In this document: positions 17,651 to 26,845 of the stretch, piece by piece | Layout: each line of letters starts with the position of its first letter | Numbering within the stretch: the first letter of the stretch is position 1 | From: Methylobacterium sp. NMS14P | Lineage (GTDB): Bacteria; Pseudomonadota; Alphaproteobacteria; Rhizobiales; Beijerinckiaceae | DNA: 64,000 nt | Reading direction: 5' to 3' | Assembly (NCBI RefSeq): GCF_028583545.1 | Contig: NZ_CP087106.1 | Span: 1,054,001-1,118,000, forward strand | Translations under genes and position numbers: made by a program | The notes under the pieces: generated by a model | The model's input: the letters and a program-made list of their open reading frames with translations, nothing else | What the model was told of the DNA's origin: nothing | Databases searched by the model: none

Positions 17651-18994
17651 TCAAGACCCGATCCGGGCGACGCTCTCCTTGGTTCGTCCGACCCCGCAAT
17701 AGGTAAAGCCGTGGCGCGCGGCGCTCACGGGGTCGTAGATATTGCGCAGGTCGATCAGCACGGGGGCCGCTTCGCCGGACGACATGGCCCGACGCAGCCG
17801 GTCGAGGTCGAGGGCCCGGAACGCGTTCCACTCGGTCACGATCACCACGGCGTCGGCGCCCTCGGCGCAGGCGTAGGCGTTCTCGGCGTAATCCACAGCC
17901 GGCATCAGCGCCCGCGCCTGCTCCATGCCCTCGGGGTCGTAGGCGCGGACCACGGCGCCGGCGTCCTGCAGGCCCGCCACGATCGCCAGCGAGGGCGCGT
18001 CGCGCATGTCGTCGGTGTTCGGCTTGAAGGTCAGGCCGAGCAGCGCCACCGTCCTGCCCCGCACCGACCCGCCGCAGGCCTTGATCACCTTGCGCGCCAT
18101 CGCGCGCTTCCGCTGGTCGTTGACCGCCACCACCGTCTCGACCAGCCGCAGCGGCGTGCCGGCGTCCTGCGCGGTCTTGACCAGCGCCAGCGTGTCCTTG
18201 GGGAAGCACGAGCCGCCGTAGCCCGGGCCGGCATGCAGGAACTTCGACCCGATCCGGTTGTCCAGGCCGATGCCGCGCGCCACCGCCTGCACGTCCGCGC
18301 CCACCGCCTCGCACAGGTCCGCGACCTCGTTGATGAACGTGATCTTCGCCGCCAGGAACGCGTTCGCCGCGTACTTGGTCAGCTCGGCCGTGCGCCGCGA
18401 CGTGACCATGACCGGCGCCTGGTTGAGGTAGAGCGGCCGGTAGACCTCGCGCATCACCGCCTCGGCGCTGGCCTCCTCGGCGCCGACGACGATGCGGTCG
18501 GGGCGCTTGAAGTCGGCGATGGCGGCGCCCTCGCGCAGGAACTCGGGGTTCGACGCCACCGCGAACTGAGCCCCGGGATTGGTCTCGCGGATGATGCGCT
18601 CGACCTCGTCGCCGGTGCCCACCGGCACGGTCGACTTGGTCACCACCACGGTGAAGCCGGACAGCGCCCCGGCGATCTCCCGGGCGGCGTCGAACACGAA
18701 GCTCAGGTCGGCGAAGCCGTCGCCGCGGCGGGAGGGCGTGCCCACCGCGATGAACACCGCGTCGGCCTCGGCCACGGCCTCCCGCATGGTCGAGCGGAAG
18801 GCGAGCCGGCCCTGGCGGACGTTCTCGGCAACCAGGACGTCGAGGCCCGGCTCGTAGATCGGCATGCGGCCGGCGTTGAGGCTGGCGATCTTGTCGGGGT
18901 CCCGGTCGATGCACACGACCGTATGGCCGAAATCGGCCAGGCAGGCGCCGGAGACCAGGCCGACATATCCGGCCCCAATCATCGCAATCCGCAT
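17651..18994 (-). CDS. ugd: UDP-glucose 6-dehydrogenase (RkpK-like)
   Basis: This 447-residue enzyme oxidises UDP-glucose to UDP-glucuronate with two NAD+ in the cytoplasm, supplying the acidic sugar for capsules. The Rossmann motif GAGYVGLVSGACLADFGH is at residues 7-24, TKSTVPVGT at 119-127, SNPEFLREG at 148-156, the nucleotide-sugar region NAFLAAKITFINE near 211, and the catalytic Cys263 in GGSCFPKD. ATG 18994 has a strong GGGAGGG ribosome site. It is upstream of the PKS on the same strand, separated by 368 bp. RkpK in rhizobia is also a UDP-glucose dehydrogenase of the K-antigen locus, which supports reading 293-18994 as one surface-polysaccharide region. Confidence 0.93.
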   Translation of the reverse strand: MRIAMIGAGYVGLVSGACLADFGHTVVCIDRDPDKIASLNAGRMPIYEPGLDVLVAENVRQGRLAFRSTMREAVAEADAVFIAVGTPSRRGDGFADLSFVFDAAREIAGALSGFTVVVTKSTVPVGTGDEVERIIRETNPGAQFAVASNPEFLREGAAIADFKRPDRIVVGAEEASAEAVMREVYRPLYLNQAPVMVTSRRTAELTKYAANAFLAAKITFINEVADLCEAVGADVQAVARGIGLDNRIGSKFLHAGPGYGGSCFPKDTLALVKTAQDAGTPLRLVETVVAVNDQRKRAMARKVIKACGGSVRGRTVALLGLTFKPNTDDMRDAPSLAIVAGLQDAGAVVRAYDPEGMEQARALMPAVDYAENAYACAEGADAVVIVTEWNAFRALDLDRLRRAMSSGEAAPVLIDLRNIYDPVSAARHGFTYCGVGRTKESVARIGS

Positions 18995-19305
18995 CGGGCC
19001 CTCCCGGCAGCTCGCCCTGCGGCTTGCTGCGATGCAACATGATCCCGGCCGCACGCGGATGCAACCCGGGCCAGCCTGGATCTGCTCCAGTCTGTCACGA
19101 GAATGCAACACCCACGAAGGATGACTGTAGTTTGACAGCGGGCCCGGGGACGCCCCGCGTCGGCCGCCGGTCCGCGGCGCTCGTCGGAGAAGGCGCGCGG
19201 GGCGGCTTCGCAGCGCGGGCGGCTTCCTGTAGAAGCGCCCCCGCCCGACGGGGAGGCCCGGATCCGCCCCCGAGGACCCGACCCAAGGATCGGTGAAGGA
19301 CCGCG
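18995..19305. promoter_or_regulatory. Divergent intergenic region between ugd and argB
   Basis: 311 bases without a credible gene. It must hold the ugd promoter on the minus strand and the argB promoter on the plus strand. No clear promoter boxes or structured leader were found. Confidence 0.45.
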
Positions 19306-20199
19306 ATGACCGAACTGCCCAACGTGCACGTGCGTGCCGAGGTCCTGGCCCAGGCGCTGCCCCACATGCAGCGCTACGACCAGGAGATCGTGGTCATCAA
19401 GTACGGCGGCCACGCCATGGGCGACCGGGCCGCGGCCGAGGACTTCGCCGAGGACATCGTCCTCTTGGAGCAGTCCGGGCTGAAGCCGATCGTCGTGCAC
19501 GGCGGCGGACCGCAGATCGGCAAGATGCTCGACCGGCTCGGCATCCAGTCCGAGTTCCGCGGCGGCCTGCGCGTCACCGACGAGGCCACCGTCGAGGTGG
19601 TCGAGATGGTCCTGGCGGGGCTGATCAACAAGCAGATCGTCGGCTGGATCTCCGCCGAGGGGGGCCGGGCGGTCGGGCTGTGCGGCAAGGACGGCAACAT
19701 GGTCCGCGCCAAGCGGGCGATGAAGACCATCGTCGATCCCGAGAGCCACGTGGAGCAGACCGTCGATCTGGGCCTCGTCGGCGAGCCGGACCACGTCGAG
19801 CGCGGCGTCCTCGACGCGGTGCTCAAGGCCGAGCTGATCCCGGTCCTGGCGCCGGTCGCCTACGGGGCGGACGGGCAGACCTACAACGTCAACGCCGACA
19901 CCTTCGCGGGGGCGATCGCCGGGGCGCTGCGGGCCAAGCGCCTGCTGCTGCTCACCGACGTGCCGGGCGTGCTCGACAAGGACAAGAAGCTGATCCCCGA
20001 ACTGACCGTGGAGGATTGCCGGCGCCTGATCGCCGACGGCACCATCACGGGCGGGATGATCCCGAAGATCGAGACCTGCATGTACGCGATCGAGCGCGGC
20101 GTCGAGGCGGTCGTCATCCTCGACGGCAAGGTCAACCACGCCGTGCTGCTCGAGCTGTTCACCGATTACGGTGCCGGCACCCTGATCCGCCGGGGCTGA
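19306..20199 (+). CDS. argB: Acetylglutamate kinase
   Basis: The 297-residue protein catalyses ATP-dependent phosphorylation of N-acetyl-L-glutamate, the second step of arginine synthesis. It shows the amino-acid kinase landmarks [12 protein letters not shown] (residues 26-37), [18 protein letters not shown] for acetylglutamate binding, [15 protein letters not shown] and [11 protein letters not shown]. Length is normal. ATG 19306 is preceded by GTGAAGGA. A 14-bp hairpin follows the stop. Arginine is also the amidino donor expected for the amidinotransferase at 42886-44061, but the two genes are not otherwise linked. Confidence 0.97.
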   Translation: MTELPNVHVRAEVLAQALPHMQRYDQEIVVIKYGGHAMGDRAAAEDFAEDIVLLEQSGLKPIVVHGGGPQIGKMLDRLGIQSEFRGGLRVTDEATVEVVEMVLAGLINKQIVGWISAEGGRAVGLCGKDGNMVRAKRAMKTIVDPESHVEQTVDLGLVGEPDHVERGVLDAVLKAELIPVLAPVAYGADGQTYNVNADTFAGAIAGALRAKRLLLLTDVPGVLDKDKKLIPELTVEDCRRLIADGTITGGMIPKIETCMYAIERGVEAVVILDGKVNHAVLLELFTDYGAGTLIRRG

Positions 20200-20208
20200 G
20201 AACCCGGC

Positions 20209-20249
20209 CGCCCGCGCACCGCGCCGCCTCCGGCCGCGGTGCGCGGGCG
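20209..20249 (+). terminator. Hairpin after argB
   Basis: A perfect 14-bp stem (20209-20222 with 20236-20249) with a 13-base loop starts 10 bp after the argB stop. It has no T-run, so its strength as an intrinsic terminator is uncertain. Confidence 0.5.
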
Positions 20250-20389
20250 CAACCTCCGCGCGCCCAGCGCATTGTCGTACCCCCGACCGCCCCGGAGGGC
20301 CGGCCAAGCAAGGTCCGGGCAAGCATCGAACTTGCGAGCTTGACCGTTCCGGTCCAGATTCCAGGGCTACAGCAACCTGAGGGGTTCCG

Positions 20390-21139
20390 GTGCACCACCC
20401 CGACAAGGCCCAGTTCACCACGCCCGCGGCGCGCGGCTTCGCCGACGTCGACACCTGGGTGTTCGATCTCGACAACACCCTCTACCCGAGCGACGCCGCG
20501 GTCTGGCCGAAGGTCGACGAGCGCATCACCCTGTACGTGATGCAACTCTACGGGCTCGACGGGATCTCGGCCCGCGCCCTTCAGAAGTACTTCTACCACC
20601 GCTACGGCACGACGCTGTCGGCGCTGATGGTCGAGTCGCGGATCGATCCCCACGACTTCCTCGACTTCGCGCACGACATCGACCACTCGTCGATCAAGCT
20701 CGACAAGGGCCTCGGCGACGCGATCGAGCGGCTGCCCGGGCGCAAGCTGATCCTGACCAACGGGTCGCGCCGGCACGCCGAGAACGTCGCCGCCAAGCTC
20801 GGCATCCTGGACCACTTCGAGGACGTGTTCGATATCGCCGCCGCCGACTTCGTCCCGAAGCCGGAGCGCACGACCTACGAGCGGTTCCTGGAGAAGCACG
20901 CCGTCGAGCCGACACGCGCCGCCCTGTTCGAGGACATCGCCCGCAACCTCGCGGTGCCGCACGACCTCGGCATGGCGACCGTGCTGGTGGTGCCGAAGGT
21001 CACCGATCCCTACCGCGAGGCCTTCGAGCAGGAGGCGGTGCGCGAGCCGCATATCGACCACATCACGGACGATCTCGCCGCCTTCCTCTCCGCCTGCGTG
21101 CTGCCCGAAGTACGACCCGCATCCGGGGAGCGCCGCTGA
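20390..21139 (+). CDS. Pyrimidine 5'-nucleotidase, HAD superfamily
   Basis: The 249-residue HAD phosphatase has motif I VFDLDNTLYP (Asp26 and Asp28), motif II LTNGSR and a motif III/IV region with KPERTTYERF and LFEDIARN. This matches the bacterial pyrimidine 5'-nucleotidase (SDT1-like/YjjG-related) family, which hydrolyses UMP/CMP-type nucleotides in the cytoplasm. The start is GTG 20390, chosen because GAGGGG lies 6-7 bases upstream and no ATG precedes the motif I region. It stands between argB and rplS on the same strand, with gaps of about 190 and 220 bp, so co-transcription is uncertain. Confidence 0.85.
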   Translation: MHHPDKAQFTTPAARGFADVDTWVFDLDNTLYPSDAAVWPKVDERITLYVMQLYGLDGISARALQKYFYHRYGTTLSALMVESRIDPHDFLDFAHDIDHSSIKLDKGLGDAIERLPGRKLILTNGSRRHAENVAAKLGILDHFEDVFDIAAADFVPKPERTTYERFLEKHAVEPTRAALFEDIARNLAVPHDLGMATVLVVPKVTDPYREAFEQEAVREPHIDHITDDLAAFLSACVLPEVRPASGERR

Positions 21140-21361
21140 CGCGAGGCCGGAGCGCTTCCCGGGCGGCGCGCTTCGGGCCCTGATCCCGAATCGACCGACG
21201 ATCCGCCGCGCCGGCGGCACCGCGGAAGGATCGCCGCAGCAACCCAATCGACAAGCCGGCGACGATCCTGTAGAGAGCCGCCCAACTCACAACAGGATCG
21301 CCGAAATCCTGGCGCCGATCGCCCATGAGGGGCGGAACGGCGCGACGGCCGGAGCTATGCC

Positions 21362-21763
21362 ATGAACATCATCGAGCAGCTGGAGCGCGAGGAAGTCGCG
21401 CGCCTCGCCAAGACCATCCCGGATTTCGAGCCGGGCGATACGCTCATCGTCAACGTCCGCGTGAAGGAAGGCGAGCGCACCCGCGTCCAGGCCTACGAGG
21501 GCGTCTGCATCGCCCGCTCGGGCGGCGGCCTCAACGAGAGCTTCACGGTCCGCAAGATCTCCTACGGTGAGGGCGTGGAGCGCGTCTTCCCGGTCCACTC
21601 CCCGATGATCGACTCGATCAAGGTGGCCCGCCGCGGCAAGGTGCGCCGCGCCAAGCTGTACTACCTGCGCGACCGGCGCGGTAAGTCGGCCCGCATCGTC
21701 GAGCGCACCGACCGCTACAAGGCCAAGGACACCCCGGCCCCGGCGCCCGCCGCCGCCGAGTAA
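21362..21763 (+). CDS. rplS: 50S ribosomal protein L19
   Basis: This 133-residue protein is ribosomal protein L19, which sits at the 30S-50S interface. The family signature is clear: [80 protein letters not shown] short Ala/Pro-rich tail follows the conserved core, as in many alphaproteobacteria. The usual trmD-rimM-rpsP neighbours are not in the window. A strong intrinsic terminator follows at 21810-21838. Confidence 0.98.
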   Translation: MNIIEQLEREEVARLAKTIPDFEPGDTLIVNVRVKEGERTRVQAYEGVCIARSGGGLNESFTVRKISYGEGVERVFPVHSPMIDSIKVARRGKVRRAKLYYLRDRRGKSARIVERTDRYKAKDTPAPAPAAAE

Positions 21764-21809
21764 GCCGTCCGATCCGCTCCGCAGGCCGGAGCGATCGCCC
21801 CGTTTCAGA

Positions 21810-21838
21810 CCGGTCCGGCTCAGCCGGGCCGGTTTTTT
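21810..21838 (+). terminator. Rho-independent terminator of rplS
   Basis: CCGGTCCGGCT pairs with AGCCGGGCCGG (one G-T wobble) and is followed by six T at 21833-21838. It is the most canonical intrinsic terminator in the window. Confidence 0.9.
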
Positions 21839-21854
21839 CTTGGCCGACGGCCCC

Positions 21855-23504
21855 TCAGGCAGCCCGGATCCCGTCGAGGAACCGGTGGATCTCGGCGGAG
21901 AGCTGCTCGGACCTCCGCGACAGGTCGTTTGCGGCCCCGAGCACCTGCTCGGCCGCGTCGCCCGTCGCCTGGGCGCCCTGCGAGACGTCGGCGATGTTGC
22001 CGGTGACGGCCTCCGTGCCGGCCGCCGCGCGCGCGACGCTGCGCACGATCTCCTCGGTGGTCGCGCCCTGCTGCTCGATCGCGGCCGCGACGGTCGCGGC
22101 GAGCGTGCTGACCTCGTCCATGGTGCGACCGATCCCGTGGATCGCTTCCACGGCCTGCCGGGTCGAGGCCTGGACCGCCTCGATCCGCGCGGCGATCTCC
22201 CCGGTCGCGGCGGCGGTCTGCTCGGCCAGCGCCTTGACCTCACCCGCCACGACGGCGAAGCCCCGGCCCGCCTCGCCGGCCCGGGCCGCCTCGATCGTGG
22301 CGTTGAGCGCCAGCAGGTTCGGCTGACGGGCGATGCCCGCGATCATGCCGGCGACGGCGCCGATCCGCTCGGCCCCGTCCGCGAGGTCGCCCACGAGGGC
22401 GTCGGTGCGCCGCGCCTCGGTCGCCGCCCGCGCGGTCTTGGCCGAGGATTGCGCCACCCGGCCGGAGATCTCCTGGATGGTGATCGCCATCTCCTCGGTG
22501 GCCGCGGCGACGCTCTGCACGCTCCCGGCGGTCTCCTGCGCGGCTCCGGCGACGCGCGTCGCCCGGGTACTCGTGCGCGACGCCGTCCGCGCCATCGCCT
22601 CGGCAGTCGTCTGCATCTCGGTGGCGGCCGCGGAGACGCCCGTCATCAGCGCCCCGGCCCGGGCCTCGAACGCCCGGATGAGCGCGTCGAGGGTCTGCGC
22701 GTGCCGGACCTTGGCCTCAGCTTCGCGCGTGACCGCCCGGTCCGTCTCGGCTTTGGCGACCAGCGCCTGCCGGAACACTTCGACGGTCCGGGCCATCTGA
22801 CCGATCTCGTCCGTTCGCTCGAGTCCCGGTATCGGCTCCGCGCCGTCGCCCTCGGCGAGCGCCTGCATCCGGCGGCCGAGGCGGTCGAGCGGGCGCGTGA
22901 TGCCGCGCCCGATCAGGAAGGAGCCGATCACCCCCAGCGCGCCGACCCCGACCAGTAGGCCGGTCGCCGCAAGGGCGAGCGCCTGGAAGGCGGCCCCGAT
23001 GTCGTCGGTGTAGGTCCCCGCCGCGATCATGATGTCCCAGGGCTTGAACCTGACGGCGAGCGTCGTCTTCGGAGACAGGCCTTCGTGCCCCGGCCGGGGG
23101 TAGAGATAGCTCAGCGTCGCCGTGTCGGAGGTGTTCAGCCGTTCGATCAGCGTTCCGGCCACGCGAACGCCGTTGACCCGGGTCTCCAGCTGGTTGCTGC
23201 CGACGAGTCGGCGGTCGGGAACCGCCAGAACCGTGCCGTCCATCGCGTAGATGGCGACGTAGTTGGTGCCTCTGTCGAAGCGCATGGCCATGGCGGTCTC
23301 GGCCAGCTCCGCCAGGGCCGCCGCGCGGGACAGGGTGCCGCTCCCGACCCGGGTCTCGAGGCTTTGCGCATAGGTGGTGAACAGCTCGGTGACCGTGCGC
23401 AGGGACTGCAGCCGCTCCGACACCATTTCCTGGTAATATATTCGCAGCCCTGCGATACCGATGACCGCTCTGAGCAGTACCACGAGCGCGATCTGCGCCA
23501 TCAT
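21855..23504 (-). CDS. Methyl-accepting chemotaxis protein with a single Cache sensor
   Basis: The 549-residue receptor has a first membrane helix at about residues 3-20 and a periplasmic sCache_2-type sensor ([42 protein letters not shown]). A second membrane helix, a HAMP domain ([19 protein letters not shown]) and a methyl-accepting signalling domain follow; the signalling hairpin is [22 protein letters not shown]. It passes ligand binding to CheA/CheW. The start is uncertain: ATG 23504, ATG 23501 and an upstream TTG are all possible and none has a good ribosome site. The N-terminal region and leader are unusually AT-rich. It is convergent with rplS and stands alone. Confidence 0.88.
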   Translation of the reverse strand: MMAQIALVVLLRAVIGIAGLRIYYQEMVSERLQSLRTVTELFTTYAQSLETRVGSGTLSRAAALAELAETAMAMRFDRGTNYVAIYAMDGTVLAVPDRRLVGSNQLETRVNGVRVAGTLIERLNTSDTATLSYLYPRPGHEGLSPKTTLAVRFKPWDIMIAAGTYTDDIGAAFQALALAATGLLVGVGALGVIGSFLIGRGITRPLDRLGRRMQALAEGDGAEPIPGLERTDEIGQMARTVEVFRQALVAKAETDRAVTREAEAKVRHAQTLDALIRAFEARAGALMTGVSAAATEMQTTAEAMARTASRTSTRATRVAGAAQETAGSVQSVAAATEEMAITIQEISGRVAQSSAKTARAATEARRTDALVGDLADGAERIGAVAGMIAGIARQPNLLALNATIEAARAGEAGRGFAVVAGEVKALAEQTAAATGEIAARIEAVQASTRQAVEAIHGIGRTMDEVSTLAATVAAAIEQQGATTEEIVRSVARAAAGTEAVTGNIADVSQGAQATGDAAEQVLGAANDLSRRSEQLSAEIHRFLDGIRAA

Positions 23505-23940
23505 TCGGCGATAAAGACTATTACGCAATAATATTTCATCATAATACGTTACACAAGATCGCCAACGTCGGCAATTCTGCGGCGTGACCTGATAAATCTG
23601 AGCTCGCATGTCAACGTAATCTCGCAGATCTGGATCGAGATCTGAAAGACGCGCGGTTCGGATGCGCAGAGCAGGCGAGGAAGCTGGGATCCGCGACGCG
23701 GTCCGCGCCGGGCGCAGGAGCGGGCCGTCAATCGGCGAAGGAGAACCTGAGATCAGGCCCGCGGCACGCGGGCGGAACGCCCCGACTACCCGGAATGACC
23801 GGGACCGAATCGGCCCCCTGCACGCACCGCTCGGGCACGATGGGGAACGATATCATCGGCGGATCGGAGGGGCGCCGCGGCCCGGCGGAACGGCGCGGGG
23901 TGGGCGCTGGGCCGGCGCGATCGGACCCGGCGTACGGCGG
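23505..23940. promoter_or_regulatory. Gap upstream of the chemotaxis receptor, AT-rich on its left half
   Basis: 436 bases with no supported gene. The stretch 23510-23660 is AT-rich against the GC-rich background and should contain the receptor promoter on the minus strand. The right part (23700-23940) has normal composition and I see nothing recognisable in it. Confidence 0.4.
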
Positions 23941-24324
23941 CTAGCCGATCCGCGCGGTCACCTCGATCTCGACGCGCATCTCGGGGCGCAGGAGGCCCGC
24001 CACGACCACGATCGTGGTGGCGGGCCGGACATCCGCCAGCACCCGCCCGCAGACCGCCAGCACGGCCTCGGCATCGTCCCGGTCGGTGACGTAGTAGGTG
24101 ACGCGCAGGATGCCGGCGAGGCCGGTCCCGGCCTCGGCGAGAACCGAGCGGATCGTGCGCCAGCAGGCCTCGGCCTGCGCGGCGGCGCCGTCGGGCATCG
24201 TCATCGTGGCGTAGTCGTAGCCGGTCGTCCCGGACAGGTAGACGGTGTCCCCGTCGACCACCGCCCGGGAGTAGCCGTAATCCCGCTCGAACGGGGAGCC
24301 CGACGTGATCAGCCGTCGGCTCAT
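23941..24324 (-). CDS. RidA/YjgF/UK114 family protein
   Basis: This 127-residue protein belongs to the RidA family, whose founding members hydrolyse reactive enamine/imine intermediates. Family landmarks are the SGTTGYD segment near residue 30, YYVTDRDDAEAVL and the C-terminal RPATTIVVVAGLLRPEMRVE region. The usual catalytic Arg of true RidA (in RPARSxV) is not clearly kept: the stretch reads RPATT, so it may belong to a divergent subgroup. The ATG overlaps the stop of the transglycosylase gene (ATGA at 24321-24324), so it is the second gene of a two-gene unit. Confidence 0.8.
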   Translation of the reverse strand: MSRRLITSGSPFERDYGYSRAVVDGDTVYLSGTTGYDYATMTMPDGAAAQAEACWRTIRSVLAEAGTGLAGILRVTYYVTDRDDAEAVLAVCGRVLADVRPATTIVVVAGLLRPEMRVEIEVTARIG

Positions 24325-25550
24325 CCGCCGCGCAGGGCCTCCAGCACCTTGCCGCCGGCGCGGCCCGTGGGCGTCATGCCGAGCCGGCGCTCCACGTCCT
24401 TGATGGCGTCGCGCGTCTTCTGGCCGACCTTGCCGTCCGGCTCGCCGACGTCGTAGCCGCGGGCGGCCAGCCGAGTCTGGAGGTCGCGGCGCTCGGCCCG
24501 CGACAGGGGCGGGTCGTCGGTCGGCCAGGCGGCCTGGACGCCGGGCTTGCCGCGCAGCCGGTCGGACAGCACCGCGATCGCGAGGCCGTAGGATTCGGCG
24601 GCGTTGTACGAGTAGATCGCGTCGAAGTTCCGGGTCACCAGGAAGGCCGGGCCGTCGATGCCGGCGGGCGCCAGGATCCCGGCCGGGCCCTCGCCCGAGA
24701 GCGGGCGCCCGTCCGCGCGCGTCACGCCGAGCGACGCCCAGTGGGCGACCGGCTTCTTGTTCTTGCGCCCCGCGGCGCCGACGTTGAAGCCGCGGGGCAG
24801 CTTCACCTCGTAGCCCCAGACCTGACCGTTCTGCCACTTGGCGACGTGCAGGAAGTTGGCGGTGGAGGCGACGGCGTCGGCGACCGAATCGACAACGTCG
24901 CGCCGCCCGTCGCCGTCGCCGTCCACGGCGAGGCGGTGATAGGTCGTCGGCATGAACTGGGTCTGGCCGAAGGCGCCCGCCCAGGAGCCGGTCAGCCGCT
25001 CCGGCGCGATGTCGCCGCGCTCGATGATCCGCAGGGTGGCGATCAGCTCGCCGCGGAAGAAGTCCCGGCGGCGGTTGTTCGAGCAGGCCAGCGTCGCCAG
25101 AGACTGCACCAGCGGCATCTTGCCGAGGTTCTTGCCGAAATTCGACTCGACGCCCCAGACCGCCGCGATCGTGTAGCGGTCGACCCCGTAGCGCGACTCG
25201 GCCTGGGCGAGCGCCGCCGCATTCTGGCGCATGGCCGCGCGCCCGTCCTCGACTCGCTCGTCGTCGACGAGCGCCGCCATGTAGTCCCAGATCGGCGTCT
25301 TGAACTCGGGCTGCGCCTGGGACAGCTCGATCACCTTGTCGTCGTAGCCGATGCCGCTCGTGGCGGACCGGAAGGTCTGCGCCGAGACGCCCGCCGTCGC
25401 CGCCTGGGACTGGATGCCGGCGAGGCAGCTGTCGAAATCGGCCCGGGCCGGCAGGTTCGCCAGGGGCAGGACCGCGATGCCGGCGAGCAGCCCGAGCGCG
25501 CGCGCCGTCCTCGGTCCCGTCGGGTGCTTCGGCATGCTGACGATCCTCAC
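24321..25550 (-). CDS. Lytic murein transglycosylase, MltB-like, with peptidoglycan-binding domain
   Basis: The 409-residue protein starts with a signal peptide (LGLLAGIAVLPLANLPARA). A transglycosylase SLT_2 domain covers about residues 38-340, with catalytic Glu135 in VWGVESNFG and the AFGQTQFMPTTY segment. A C-terminal PG_binding_1 domain covers about 350-405 (LQTRLAARGYDVGEPDGKVG). It cleaves the beta-1,4 MurNAc-GlcNAc bond and forms 1,6-anhydroMurNAc in the periplasm. No lipobox is evident, so it is probably soluble. ATG 25550 or the ATG five codons later are both possible starts. The RidA gene overlaps its stop. Confidence 0.9.
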   Translation of the reverse strand: MRIVSMPKHPTGPRTARALGLLAGIAVLPLANLPARADFDSCLAGIQSQAATAGVSAQTFRSATSGIGYDDKVIELSQAQPEFKTPIWDYMAALVDDERVEDGRAAMRQNAAALAQAESRYGVDRYTIAAVWGVESNFGKNLGKMPLVQSLATLACSNNRRRDFFRGELIATLRIIERGDIAPERLTGSWAGAFGQTQFMPTTYHRLAVDGDGDGRRDVVDSVADAVASTANFLHVAKWQNGQVWGYEVKLPRGFNVGAAGRKNKKPVAHWASLGVTRADGRPLSGEGPAGILAPAGIDGPAFLVTRNFDAIYSYNAAESYGLAIAVLSDRLRGKPGVQAAWPTDDPPLSRAERRDLQTRLAARGYDVGEPDGKVGQKTRDAIKDVERRLGMTPTGRAGGKVLEALRGG

Positions 25551-25623
25551 GATGCGGAACGGAGTCTGGGCGCGGATTCAGGCGACATGTGGGTTAACGA
25601 ACGGTGAGGAAACCCGCCTCGCC

Positions 25624-25653
25624 TTGACCCGCTTGCCTACCAACCGGTAGGTT
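25624..25653 (+). promoter_or_regulatory. Promoter with TetR-type operator upstream of the CMD-family gene
   Basis: TTGACC (25624-25629) and TAGGTT (25648-25653) are spaced by 18 bases. Within and overlapping them is an inverted repeat: CCTACC (25636-25641), spacer AACC, GGTAGG (25646-25651). Such repeats are typical TetR-family operators, and a TetR regulator is encoded at 26098-26751. Confidence 0.6.
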
Positions 25654-25706
25654 GATCGGGAGCCGGCCCGTCAGTGGCTGGCCCACCGAACAGGGAGACA
25701 GGACGC

Positions 25707-26048
25707 ATGATGAAGGACTGGAATCAGTACGGCGCCGAGCTCGTCAGCACGCTCGGGCGTATCGGTGCGGTGAGCCCCGACCTCCTCAAGGCCCACGACC
25801 AGCTCGCCGCGGCGGCGCCGACCGAGCGCAAGCTGGACGCGAAGACCCGCGAGCTGATCGCCCTCGCGGTCGCCGTGACGACCCGGTGCGACGGCTGCAT
25901 CGCCGTGCATTCCGACGCCGCCCGCAAGGCCGGCGCGAGCAAGGAGGAGGTCGTGGAGGCGCTGGGCGTGGCGGTGGCGCTGAACGCGGGCGCCGCCCTG
26001 GTCTACACGGCCCGCGCCTTCGAGGCGTTCACCGGCGAGGCCGGCTGA
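25707..26048 (+). CDS. Carboxymuconolactone decarboxylase (CMD/AhpD-like) family protein
   Basis: This 113-residue protein has the CMD-family core TRELIALAVAVTTRCDGCIAVH. Cys61, Cys64 and His68 form the CxxCxxxH motif found in AhpD-like alkylhydroperoxidases, which use the cysteine pair for peroxide reduction. The function of small single-domain members is often not gamma-carboxymuconolactone decarboxylation. ATG 25707 (or ATG 25710) follows AGGGAGACAGGA; an upstream ATG at 25674 lies closer to the operator and is less likely. A TetR-type operator overlaps its promoter, and the tetR-like gene is convergent 49 bp downstream. Confidence 0.85.
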   Translation: MMKDWNQYGAELVSTLGRIGAVSPDLLKAHDQLAAAAPTERKLDAKTRELIALAVAVTTRCDGCIAVHSDAARKAGASKEEVVEALGVAVALNAGAALVYTARAFEAFTGEAG

Positions 26049-26097
26049 GCCGGCCGGGATAGGGCCGCGCCCACCTGGCGGGGCCGGGGGCGTGTTT

Positions 26098-26751
26098 TCA
26101 GGACGGCGCGCCGGCCCGGTCTTGGCTGCCCAGGCGATCCAGATAGGCGCAGAGCATGTCGGCCAGGGCGCCCGCGAAGGCCTCCGTGGCCGCCTCGGTC
26201 CGGACCGCCTCCGAGATGCGCTCGCCGACCGTGCCGAGCGTCATCGCGATGATCTCGCCCGCGACTTGAACATCTGCCTCGGGAACGGCCGGAAGGGCCG
26301 CGCGCAGGAAATCGCGGAAGGCCTGTGAGCCAGCGAGCTGCGGCTCCGCGGCCTCGGGCGCGTCGCGATAGGCCGGGGCGGCCGCGTCGAGAGCTCGGCG
26401 CATCGCGGCCTCCGCGCATTCCGAGCGCACGAAGGCGTGGACGGCGGCGCGCAGACGCGCGCCGGGCGCCGTCGCGGGATTCGTCAGGATGCCGGCGAGG
26501 AGGGCGGTCGTGTCCCGCCACTCGTCGCTCTGCAGCTGGAACAGGATCGCCGCCTTGTTGGGGAAGTACTGGTAGAGCGAGCCGATGCTGACGCCGGCGC
26601 GCTCGGCGACCCGCGCCGTCGTGAAGCGCGCCGCCCCGACCTCCGCCAGAACCTGAGCGGCCGCCTCCAGAACGGCCGCGACGAGGTCGCTGGAGCGCGC
26701 CTGCCGGGGCTGCTTTCGCTTGGAAATTCCGAGACTTGGCCGGTCGGGCAT
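26098..26751 (-). CDS. TetR/AcrR family transcriptional regulator
   Basis: The 217-residue protein has an N-terminal TetR helix-turn-helix at about residues 20-65 (FTTARVAERAGVSIGSLYQYFPNK) and a helical ligand domain with a TetR C-terminal-type segment (MTLGTVGERISEAVRTEA). Such dimers repress promoters until a small ligand binds. The gene is convergent with the CMD-family gene, whose promoter holds an inverted repeat of the right form, so that is the likely target. Another short repeat, GTTCA-GT-TGAAC at 26810-26821, lies in its divergent region with the O-methyltransferase and could be an autoregulatory site. The ligand is unknown. Confidence 0.88.
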   Translation of the reverse strand: MPDRPSLGISKRKQPRQARSSDLVAAVLEAAAQVLAEVGAARFTTARVAERAGVSIGSLYQYFPNKAAILFQLQSDEWRDTTALLAGILTNPATAPGARLRAAVHAFVRSECAEAAMRRALDAAAPAYRDAPEAAEPQLAGSQAFRDFLRAALPAVPEADVQVAGEIIAMTLGTVGERISEAVRTEAATEAFAGALADMLCAYLDRLGSQDRAGAPS

Positions 26752-26845
26752 GGGGCGGGGCTCGGAACGCGAATAGGCACGGGCAGGGGGCGCCGGTACT
26801 CTGCGTCGTGTTCAGTTGAACGCGCAAGACGGAAAGCAACGCGCC

